Assembly (NCBI GenBank): GCA_027311485.1
Contig: DAICYU010000125.1
Coordinates: 1 to 8,986, forward strand
DNA length: 8,986 bases
Direction of reading: 5' to 3'
Source of the DNA: Acetobacteraceae bacterium
GTDB lineage: Bacteria; Pseudomonadota; Alphaproteobacteria; Acetobacterales; Acetobacteraceae
Below the pieces are notes generated by a model. That model worked only from the letters and a program-made list of their open reading frames with translations, ran no database searches and was not told the origin of the DNA. Both the position numbers and the translations under genes were made by a program. Of the stretch, positions 1-5,436 are shown in pieces. Each line of letters begins with the position of its first letter. The stretch's first letter is position 1.

Positions 1-1
1 C

Positions 2-1045
2 GTGCCGAGCACGGCGGCGTTGCGGGAGATCGGGGCGTGGCTCGACGCGCAGGAGCGTGGGCAGCCGGTGGCGACCAGCGCCCTGGGGAAGGAGGAGCCG
101 AGCCTCGCGGCGTTGACCCCGATTGCCAGCGGCTTGCTGGCCGTGCCGATTTCAACCGTTCCCGGCGAGTATCTGGTCTGGCTCCGCCCGGAGCGTGTCC
201 GGACCGTCACCTGGGGTGGCAATCCGTTCGAGCCGCATCTGGTCGGTAACGACCCGCTGACCCTGTCGCCACGGCGGTCCTTCGCGCAATGGCACCAGGT
301 GGTGGAAAGCACCGCAGATCCCTGGGGTCCCGCGGACCTTACCGCCGCGCGATTGATCGGCGAGACGGTGACGGACGTGGTGATCCAGTTCCGCGCCGTG
401 CGGTCGCTCATCGCGGAAGACCAGCTCAATCAGGTGCGGCGGCAGTTGCAGCTTTCGGACAACCCGGTTGTCACCGCCGACGCGGACGGCACGATCCTGC
501 AGATCAACTCGGCGTTCGATGCCCTGCTGCCGCCGCGGACGAAGCGGCCCGCCTCGGTGTCAGACCTGCTGACGCTGTTTGCCGGATCGGAGGAGGCACT
601 GCGCGGCCTGCGCGATCTGGTGCGCAGCCAGCGCGGCTGGCGCGGCGAGGTCGTGCTGGAGCGCGGGAACGGCGGCGCCATGCCGCTGCTGGTGCGGGCG
701 GACCCGGTCTTCGTCCCGCGCGCGCGGCTGCTCGGGTTTGTCCTCATGTTCACCGACCTGACCGAGCGCAAGGCCGCCGAGGCGGCACGGAAGCGCTTCC
801 AGGCCAGCGTCATCGAACAGCGCCGGCCGATGATGGGACGCTTCGATTCGCAGGCCGACCTGATATTTCGCAACATCCTGTCCGTGGTCGTCGAGAATGC
901 GCAGCTCGCAGCGCTGGAAATCGCCGACGGGGTCGATCCGGCGCAGATGCCCGACATGCTGGAGGCGATTCAGCGATCGGTGTCCCGAACCGCCGAGAAA
1001 CTGGGCTATCTGGTCTGGCACGCGTCGAAAGGCGCACAGGAGTAG
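2..1045 (+). CDS. bphP: Bacteriophytochrome, C-terminal half (PHY-PAS-output), 5' truncated by window
   Basis: The reading frame is open to the left edge, so the GTG at position 2 is not a real start; about half of a roughly 730-residue protein is missing (PAS, chromophore-binding GAF and part of PHY). Visible residues 1-145 match the end of a PHY domain, with both conserved tongue motifs: WGG at 71-73 and PRRSF at 90-94. Residues about 148-256 form a PAS domain (DNPVVTADADG, then a LMFTDLTERK end). Residues 257-347 are a helical module with no histidine-kinase H-box and no ATPase domain. This architecture is that of the BphP1/BrBphP phytochromes of Rhodopseudomonas palustris and photosynthetic Bradyrhizobium, which do not act as kinases but bind the repressor PpsR in a light-dependent way and lift its repression of photosynthesis genes. 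Its position next to bchI fits that role. The PpsR link is inference; the family call is firm. Confidence 0.88.
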   Translation: MPSTAALREIGAWLDAQERGQPVATSALGKEEPSLAALTPIASGLLAVPISTVPGEYLVWLRPERVRTVTWGGNPFEPHLVGNDPLTLSPRRSFAQWHQVVESTADPWGPADLTAARLIGETVTDVVIQFRAVRSLIAEDQLNQVRRQLQLSDNPVVTADADGTILQINSAFDALLPPRTKRPASVSDLLTLFAGSEEALRGLRDLVRSQRGWRGEVVLERGNGGAMPLLVRADPVFVPRARLLGFVLMFTDLTERKAAEAARKRFQASVIEQRRPMMGRFDSQADLIFRNILSVVVENAQLAALEIADGVDPAQMPDMLEAIQRSVSRTAEKLGYLVWHASKGAQE

Positions 1046-1063
1046 TGTCAGGCTAAGGTGACA
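1046..1063. promoter_or_regulatory. Candidate PpsR/CrtJ operator TGT-N12-ACA
   Basis: TGTCAGGCTAAGGTGACA fits the PpsR/CrtJ consensus TGT-N12-ACA exactly and has five-base palindromic arms (TGTCA/TGACA, extending to GTGTCA/TGACAC at 1045-1064). It begins inside or right after the bphP stop codon and lies 265 bp upstream of the bchI start, so it would serve a bchIDO promoter with a long leader. PpsR is the oxygen/light-responsive repressor of bch and crt operons in purple bacteria. The alternative is that this palindrome is the tip of a degenerate insertion element, because AGGTGACA recurs 31 bp downstream. Confidence 0.5.
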
Positions 1064-1135
1064 CCCATGCCGCCATACAACGGCCGAGGTGACAACCGCG
1101 CTTGACGTCCAGCGGATGTGGATCGAAGATTGGTC

Positions 1136-1163
1136 CGGGTTCGCCGCCGTCGCTTCGAACCCG
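1136..1163. repeat. Perfect 8-bp inverted repeat (hairpin)
   Basis: CGGGTTCG at 1136-1143 pairs with CGAACCCG at 1156-1163 around a 12-nt loop. There is no T-run after it, so it is not a standard intrinsic terminator for bphP, though it lies about 90 bp after that stop codon. It could be an RNA stem in the bchI leader or a chance GC-rich palindrome. Confidence 0.4.
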
Positions 1164-1201
1164 TTGGCGTCTCATCGCGACCCGTGCCACCGAGGATGTG
1201 C

Positions 1202-1244
1202 CCATGGTCCAACCGGTAACGATGCGGGTCGAACCTGACCATGG
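1202..1244. repeat. Perfect 8-bp inverted repeat, 27-nt loop
   Basis: CCATGGTC at 1202-1209 is the reverse complement of GACCATGG at 1237-1244. CCATGG is itself a palindrome, so the arms can also be read as two copies of a direct motif. No function is assigned; it could be a protein-binding pair or a stem in the bchI leader. Confidence 0.35.
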
Positions 1245-1305
1245 CGAGGTGCTCCCCGTGGGCGTGCCAGTGGTAGTGCCCCTCGTGCGAGGGCCGGTCC
1301 CGGCC

Positions 1306-1328
1306 TGCCGCAGCGGCGGGGTGCGGCA
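1306..1328 (+). promoter_or_regulatory. Hairpin presenting the bchI ribosome-binding site
   Basis: TGCCGCA (1306-1312) and TGCGGCA (1322-1328) form a perfect 7-bp stem around a 9-nt loop, GCGGCGGGG. The stem ends on the base before the bchI ATG, and the only Shine-Dalgarno-like stretch (GGCGGGG, 7 nt before the ATG) lies wholly in the loop. It could influence access of ribosomes to bchI. This is inferred from sequence only. Confidence 0.4.
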
Positions 1329-2345
1329 ATGACCCGCCCGGTTTACCCGTTCGCGGCAATCGTCGGGCAGGAAGACATGAAGCGTGCCATGCTGATCGCG
1401 GCGGTCGATCAGGGCATCGGTGGCGTCCTGGTGTTCGGCGACCGCGGGACGGGCAAATCCACCACGGTCCGCGCCCTCGCCGCGCTGCTGCCGCCGATGA
1501 AGGTCATGCAGGGATGCCGCTATCAGTGCGATCCGGCCAGCCCCGACGCCTGGTGCGCGGACTGCCGCAGTGCCGGCAAGGGCAAGGCTGTCACCGCGCC
1601 GGTTCCCGTCGTTGACCTGCCGCTGGGCGCCACCGAGGACCGCATTGTCGGCGCCCTCGATCTGGAACGCGCCCTCGCCGGCGCGAAGGTGTTCGAACCC
1701 GGACTGCTGGCGCGGGCCAATCGCGGTTTCCTCTACATCGATGAGGTGAACCTGCTGGAGGATCATCTGGTCGATCTGCTGCTGGATGTCGCAGCCTCCG
1801 GCGAAAACGTGGTCGAACGGGAGGGGCTGAGCATCCGGCACCCGGCCCGCTTCGTGCTGATCGGCAGCGGCAACCCGGAGGAAGGCGAGCTTCGCCCGCA
1901 ACTGATTGACCGCTTCGGCCTGTCGGTCGAGGTCAGGACACCCACCGACCTGCCGACACGGATCGAGGTGATCCGCCGCCGCGACATGTTCGATCGCGAT
2001 CCCGACGGTTTCGCCGAAACCTGGCGGCGTGCGCAGGACAAGCTTCGCAGGCAGATCACCGCGGCACGGACGCAGCTTCCCGCGGTGACGGTATCGGATG
2101 CCATCCTGGAACGCGCCGCCCGCCTGTGCATGGCGCTTGGCACCGACGGCTTGCGCGGCGAACTGACGCTGATCCGTGCCGCCCGCGCGTTGGCCGCGCT
2201 GGGGGGCGACGCCGCGGCCGCGGACGCGCACCTGCAGCAGGTTGCGCCGATGGTGCTGTCCCATCGACTGCGGCGCAATCCGCTGGATGAGGCCGTCGCC
2301 AGCACGCGCGTCGCCCGGGCGATGGAGGAGTTGTTCGGCGCATGA
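1329..2345 (+). CDS. bchI: Mg-protoporphyrin IX chelatase subunit BchI (AAA+ ATPase)
   Basis: BchI is the ATPase motor of magnesium chelatase. With BchD and BchH it inserts Mg2+ into protoporphyrin IX, the committed step of bacteriochlorophyll synthesis; it is cytoplasmic. The 338 residues are close to the usual length of about 340-350. Seen: the family N-terminus YPFAAIVGQEDMKRAMLIAAVD (from residue 6), Walker A GDRGTGKS at 37-44, the CxxxC and CxxC pairs at 63-79 typical of the BchI insertion, Walker B FLYIDEVN at 134-141, the sensor-1/arginine-finger stretch GSGNPEEGELRPQLIDRF at 179-196, and a sensor-2-like LRGELTLIRAARAL near 275-288. The ATG at 1329 is chosen because it gives the family N-terminus with little extension; it has only a weak GGGG ribosome site. 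Its stop overlaps the bchD start (ATGA), implying coupled translation and a fixed I:D ratio. Confidence 0.97.
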   Translation: MTRPVYPFAAIVGQEDMKRAMLIAAVDQGIGGVLVFGDRGTGKSTTVRALAALLPPMKVMQGCRYQCDPASPDAWCADCRSAGKGKAVTAPVPVVDLPLGATEDRIVGALDLERALAGAKVFEPGLLARANRGFLYIDEVNLLEDHLVDLLLDVAASGENVVEREGLSIRHPARFVLIGSGNPEEGELRPQLIDRFGLSVEVRTPTDLPTRIEVIRRRDMFDRDPDGFAETWRRAQDKLRRQITAARTQLPAVTVSDAILERAARLCMALGTDGLRGELTLIRAARALAALGGDAAAADAHLQQVAPMVLSHRLRRNPLDEAVASTRVARAMEELFGA

Positions 2346-4111
2346 GCGGGGCAGCCGCCTGGGCCGACGCGTTGCAGGCCTTGGCTCTGTTCGCCGCCGA
2401 TCCTGCCGCGCTGGGCGGCATTGCGCTGCGGGCCGGCGCCGGGCCGGTGCGCGACAGTTTTCTGCGGCGGATGCGGCAGAGCCTGCCGCACGGCACGCCT
2501 GTCCGCCACCTGCCGCTGCATATCGGCGACGACCGGCTGCTGGGCGGCCTGGACCTGCCGGCGACGCTGCGGGCCGGCAAGCCCGTCGCGCAGCCGGGAC
2601 TGCTGACCGAGGCGGACGGCGGTGTGGTTGTGCTGGCGATGGCGGAGCGGGTGGATGCGGCTTTGGCGGTGCGGCTGCGCGCCGCCTTGGACGACGGCGT
2701 CATCCTGCTGCAACGCGACGGGCTATCGCGGGTCGAGCCGTCCCGCTTCGGCATCGTCGCGCTGGATGAAGGGTGCGAGCCGGAGGAACACCCACCGGAT
2801 GCGCTGCTGGACCGCCTGGCGTTCCACCTGGACCTGACCCGCGTGTCGCTGCGGGATATGGCGGAGCCGCCGGATCGGTTGGCGACCGATACCGCCACCA
2901 TCCAACCCGATCATGCCATCGAAACCCTTTGCCACGTCGCCGCCACGCTCGGCATACCATCGCTGCGGGCGCCGATGCTGGCCCTGCGCGCCGCCCGTGC
3001 CGCCGCGGCGCAAGCCGGCCGCAAGGATATCGCTGAGGCCGACCTCACCATCGCCGCCCGTCTCGTTCTCGCCCCGCGCGCCAGGCAAATCCCGGCGCCG
3101 CCCGAGGCCGAGGACTCCCCCCCGCCACCGCCGCCGGAAGAACCGCCGGCCGACGATCCACAACCCCAGCCCGAGCAGACCCAGTCCGACCAAACCGGAC
3201 CCGATCAGACACTGCCCGATCAGCCCTTGTCCGATGTGGTGCTGGAGGCCGCCAGGGCTGCCCTGCCGCTCGATCTTCTGGCCCGCCTCATGCAGGCCGA
3301 ATCCGGGCGGGGACAGGCCCGCTCACCGGGGCGGGCCGGACAGATCCAGATGTCGCTGAAACGTGGCCGCCCTGTCGGCATTCGCCAGGGTGAACCCCGC
3401 AACGGCGCCCGCCTGCACCTGCTGGAAACCCTGAAAGCCGCCGCCCCGTGGCAAGCCCTGCGCCAACGCGCGGACCGCTTCGAGGTCCGGCGGGAGGATT
3501 TTCGCATCATCCGCTTCCGCCAACGCCTGGGAACCACCACGGTGTTCGCCGTCGATGCCTCGGGCTCCGCCGCCATGCACCGGCTGGCCGAGGCAAAGGG
3601 CGCCGTCGAACTGCTGCTGGCCGATTGCTATGTCCGGCGGGATCAGGTCGCGCTGATCGCGTTCCGCGGTCAGGACGCCGCCTTGCTGCTGCCGCCCACC
3701 GGATCGCTGCTGCGGGCCAAGCGCAGCCTGGCCGCCCTGCCTGGCGGTGGCGCCACGCCGCTGGCCGCCGGCATCGAGGCCGCCGGACGCCTTGCCGACA
3801 GTGTCCGCCGAGCCGGCCGCACGCCGGTGATCGCGGTGCTGACGGATGCCCGCGCCAATGTCGCCCGCCTCAACGGCGCCCGGGATGCCGGAGGCGCCGC
3901 CGCTGGCCGCCCGGCGGCCGAAGCCGACGCGCTGGAAGCGGCGCGCGCCATCGGACGGTCGGGCATTGCCGCGCTGCTGGTGGACACCTCGCCACGCCCG
4001 AACCCGTTCGCCCACCGGCTGGCCGAGGCGATGCGGGCGCGCTACGTGCCGCTTCCGTATGCCGAGGCCGGCGCCCTGTCGCGCGCGGTCCGTGCCGCGT
4101 CCGCGGCGTGA
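2342..4111 (+). CDS. bchD: Mg-chelatase subunit BchD (degenerate AAA+ plus VWA domain)
   Basis: BchD is the platform on which the BchI hexamer assembles and through which it acts on BchH. The 589 residues show the family layout. An AAA+-like N-terminal region (about 1-245) has no intact Walker A (RAGAGPVRD stands where the P-loop would be), which is normal for BchD. A proline/acid-rich linker spans about 251-298. A C-terminal von Willebrand A (integrin-I-like) domain runs from about 397 to 589, with MIDAS motif DASGS at 405-409, a threonine at 472 (GGGATPL) and LTDA with D502. The linker contains DQT-type repeats (SDQT, PDQT, PDQP, about 282-298) and seven consecutive C at 3117-3123, with the frame intact. 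It overlaps bchI by 4 bp (ATGA) and bchO by 4 bp (GTGA). Confidence 0.96.
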   Translation: MSGAAAWADALQALALFAADPAALGGIALRAGAGPVRDSFLRRMRQSLPHGTPVRHLPLHIGDDRLLGGLDLPATLRAGKPVAQPGLLTEADGGVVVLAMAERVDAALAVRLRAALDDGVILLQRDGLSRVEPSRFGIVALDEGCEPEEHPPDALLDRLAFHLDLTRVSLRDMAEPPDRLATDTATIQPDHAIETLCHVAATLGIPSLRAPMLALRAARAAAAQAGRKDIAEADLTIAARLVLAPRARQIPAPPEAEDSPPPPPPEEPPADDPQPQPEQTQSDQTGPDQTLPDQPLSDVVLEAARAALPLDLLARLMQAESGRGQARSPGRAGQIQMSLKRGRPVGIRQGEPRNGARLHLLETLKAAAPWQALRQRADRFEVRREDFRIIRFRQRLGTTTVFAVDASGSAAMHRLAEAKGAVELLLADCYVRRDQVALIAFRGQDAALLLPPTGSLLRAKRSLAALPGGGATPLAAGIEAAGRLADSVRRAGRTPVIAVLTDARANVARLNGARDAGGAAAGRPAAEADALEAARAIGRSGIAALLVDTSPRPNPFAHRLAEAMRARYVPLPYAEAGALSRAVRAASAA

Positions 4112-5034
4112 CCGCGCGGCTTAACTGGGACCGCGATGGCCGGGACTGGCCGAACCGCGCCTTCAGCCGCTTCGTCACTGCCGGCGGGCTGCGCTGGCAC
4201 GTGCAGGTGATGGGCGAAGGCCCGGTGGTGCTGCTGATCCACGGCACCGGCGCGGCGACGCATTCGTTCCGGGCCCTCGCGCCGATGCTGGCGGCGCATT
4301 TCACGGTCGTCGCGCCCGACCTGCCGGGACACGGGTTCACCGCCGAACCGGCACATGCATCCGGCTACTCGCTGCCGGGAGTCGCAAGCGGGATCGCGGC
4401 GCTGTTGCAGACGCTTGGGCTTCGGCCGGTGCTGGCCGCGGGCCATTCCGCCGGCGCCGCCGTCGCCATCCGGATGACGCTGGATGGCAGCATCGCGCCC
4501 GCCACGATCGTCAGCCTGAACGGCGCGCTGCTGCCCTTCCCGGGCATGACCCATGACATCTTTGCCCCCGTCGCCCGCTTCCTGGCAAGTTCGCGGCTGA
4601 CCGCCGCCGCGTTCAGCACGTTCGTCGGGTCACGCCCGTCGGTGGAGCGGCTGCTGCGCTCGACCGGCTCCCACATCGATGCGGAGGGCGTGCGCTATTA
4701 CGGCCGGCTGACCGCAAACCCCGGCCATGTGCACGGCGCGCTGGCGCTGATGGCGAACTGGGACCTGCGCCCGCTGCTGCGTGAACTGCCGCGGCTGGCG
4801 GCCCGCCTGATCCTGGTGGTGGGCAGAAGCGACGGGATGGTGCCGCCCGCCGAAGCCTATCGCGTGCGCGCTGCGGTGCCGACAGCCGAGATCATCGCGC
4901 TGCCCGGCCTCGGCCACCTGGCGCATGAGGAACGGCCGGAGGAAATCGTTCGCATCATCAGGCAGGCAGTGGCGCATGACACGCCGGATGAGGGTCCGCG
5001 GCATGAGGGTCCGCGGCCGCCGGAGCAATCATGA
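4108..5034 (+). CDS. bchO: Mg-chelatase accessory protein BchO, alpha/beta hydrolase fold
   Basis: BchO is encoded after bchID in many purple bacteria. It is regarded as a Mg-chelatase-associated alpha/beta hydrolase whose exact reaction is not settled. The 308 residues show HGTG (45-48, oxyanion loop), DLPGHG (71-76), nucleophile elbow GHSAG (112-116, Ser114), an acid candidate D242 in GRSDGMVP, and His270 in GLGHLAHEE, so the triad looks complete. The start is taken as GTG 4108, which overlaps the bchD stop as GTGA. Further upstream the same frame is open for 660 bases, but only as a shadow of bchD. No Shine-Dalgarno sequence is visible, so it probably depends on translational coupling. The last 18 residues (after about 290) form a hydrophilic tail that includes a duplicated EGPR segment. 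Confidence 0.93.
   Translation: MTARLNWDRDGRDWPNRAFSRFVTAGGLRWHVQVMGEGPVVLLIHGTGAATHSFRALAPMLAAHFTVVAPDLPGHGFTAEPAHASGYSLPGVASGIAALLQTLGLRPVLAAGHSAGAAVAIRMTLDGSIAPATIVSLNGALLPFPGMTHDIFAPVARFLASSRLTAAAFSTFVGSRPSVERLLRSTGSHIDAEGVRYYGRLTANPGHVHGALALMANWDLRPLLRELPRLAARLILVVGRSDGMVPPAEAYRVRAAVPTAEIIALPGLGHLAHEERPEEIVRIIRQAVAHDTPDEGPRHEGPRPPEQS
4988..5017 (+). repeat. Perfect tandem duplication of 15 bp at the bchO 3' end
   Basis: ATGAGGGTCCGCGGC occurs twice head-to-tail (4988-5002 and 5003-5017). It encodes the repeated (D/H)EGPR in the BchO tail and leaves the frame intact because 15 is a multiple of three. Probably a slippage product. Confidence 0.9.
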
Positions 5035-5390
5035 CCGCGGCCACGTTGCTGTCGTCGCCGCACCTGATCGACCTGGTGCTGGTGTTCACCGTGCTCGAGG
5101 CGGCCGGCCTGATTTGGTGGAGGCGAAGCGCCCGGATCTTGTGGAGGCGGCGCGCCCGACCGGAGCCCGCCGTGCCGAACCGCGCCGAGACGACGCGAGC
5201 CCTGCCCGACCGCCGGCGCACGGGAGCGCAAGCCGCGGCCGATGTCCTGCTGCTGCTGCTGCCGGGCGTATTCCTGATGCTGGCGCTGCGGGCCGCATTG
5301 GCAGGGGCGGCGTGGCCGTGGGTTCCAGCAGCGCTGGCGGGCTCGCTCGTCGCGCACATCATGGATATGCGCAACCGCTGGAAGGGGTAG
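5031..5390 (+). CDS. Small three-span membrane protein of unknown function between bchO and crtI
   Basis: I do not recognise a family. The 119-residue product has a hydrophobic span at about 12-30 (LIDLVLVFTVLEAAGLIWW), a strongly basic stretch at 31-64, and two further spans at about 69-88 and 94-111, ending in MRNRWKG. By the positive-inside rule the N-terminus would be outside and the basic loop and C-terminus in the cytoplasm. The start overlaps the bchO stop as ATGA and has GGAG 5 nt upstream (5022-5025), so it is very likely translated with bchIDO. Being fourth in this operon suggests a membrane role linked to pigment synthesis or assembly, but this rests on context only. Residues 27-42 are a doubled 8-residue unit from a 24-bp DNA repeat. 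A competing open frame over the same bases lacks a sensible start and is disfavoured. Confidence 0.75.
   Translation: MTAATLLSSPHLIDLVLVFTVLEAAGLIWWRRSARILWRRRARPEPAVPNRAETTRALPDRRRTGAQAAADVLLLLLPGVFLMLALRAALAGAAWPWVPAALAGSLVAHIMDMRNRWKG
5107..5154 (+). repeat. Imperfect 24-bp tandem repeat (two copies)
   Basis: Bases 5107-5130 and 5131-5154 agree at 18 of 24 positions, sharing GTGGAGGCG exactly. In the membrane protein they encode LIWWRRSA and RILWRRRA, which extends the basic patch just after the first membrane span. Confidence 0.7.
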
Positions 5391-5410
5391 CAATTCCCCC
5401 TATTCATCCC

Positions 5411-5428
5411 TGTCAATCCATGTTTACA
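5411..5428 (+). promoter_or_regulatory. PpsR/CrtJ operator TGT-N12-ACA upstream of crtI
   Basis: TGTCAATCCATGTTTACA is an exact TGT-N12-ACA match with partly palindromic arms (TGTcA/TttACA). It sits in the only gap (46 bp) between the bch block and the crt block and ends 8 bp before the crtI ATG. It also overlaps a -10-like hexamer, so a bound repressor would occlude the promoter. PpsR/CrtJ is the known repressor of crt operons in purple bacteria. The match is seen; binding is inferred. Confidence 0.72.
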
Positions 5429-5430
5429 CT
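5425..5430 (+). promoter_or_regulatory. Candidate -10 element of the crtI promoter
   Basis: TACACT matches TATAAT at 4 of 6 positions. If the last T is at -7, transcription would begin at 5437, the A of the crtI ATG, giving a leaderless mRNA. This fits the absence of any Shine-Dalgarno sequence before that ATG. No good -35 is present (best about 3 of 6 near 5401-5406), so an activator or a different sigma factor would be needed. Confidence 0.35.
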
Positions 5431-5436
5431 TGCCGT

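Larger units (their letters stand above)
1046..1328. other. Structured non-coding spacer between bphP and bchI
   Basis: These 283 bases hold no convincing gene. They contain, in order: a TGT-N12-ACA palindrome; a direct repeat AGGTGACA at 1056-1063 and 1087-1094 (31 bp apart); an 8-bp inverted repeat CGGGTTCG/CGAACCCG (1136-1143, 1156-1163); an 8-bp inverted repeat CCATGGTC/GACCATGG (1202-1209, 1237-1244); tight hairpins CCCTCG-TG-CGAGGG (1280-1293) and GGCCGG-TC-CCGGCC (1292-1305); and a hairpin touching the bchI start. A TTGACG at 1102-1107 could be a -35 box, but the best -10 at 17 bp (GAAGAT) matches only 3 of 6, so no promoter is asserted. The minus strand is open for about 100 His/Arg-rich residues here, which could be a worn mobile-element remnant; I could not identify one. 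Confidence 0.6.

Noticed and set aside
770..1045. Absence of a histidine-kinase domain in the phytochrome as a truncation
   Set aside because: The reading frame ends cleanly after a helical module known from BphP1-type phytochromes that lack kinases; it looks like the native end.
1136..1163. Intrinsic terminator for bphP
   Set aside because: The stem is good, but there is no following T-run, so it was listed only as an inverted repeat.
1197..1214. Another TGT-N12-ACA site
   Set aside because: The right half reads ACC rather than ACA; a near miss only.
1102..1332. 76-residue plus-strand frame between bphP and bchI
   Set aside because: No ribosome site, no recognisable domain, and it runs into the bchI start in another frame; treated as non-coding.
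1053..2264. 403-residue open frame on the minus strand across bchI and the spacer
   Set aside because: It mirrors the highly conserved BchI gene in GC-rich DNA, has an unnatural composition and no recognisable domain; antisense shadow.
2342..3080. Missing Walker A in BchD as a possible defect
   Set aside because: BchD subunits of purple bacteria normally lack a functional P-loop; not a lesion.
3448..4107. Upstream extension of the bchO frame inside bchD
   Set aside because: Low-complexity Arg/Gly/Pro translation shadowing bchD; homology-like sequence only begins at GTG 4108.
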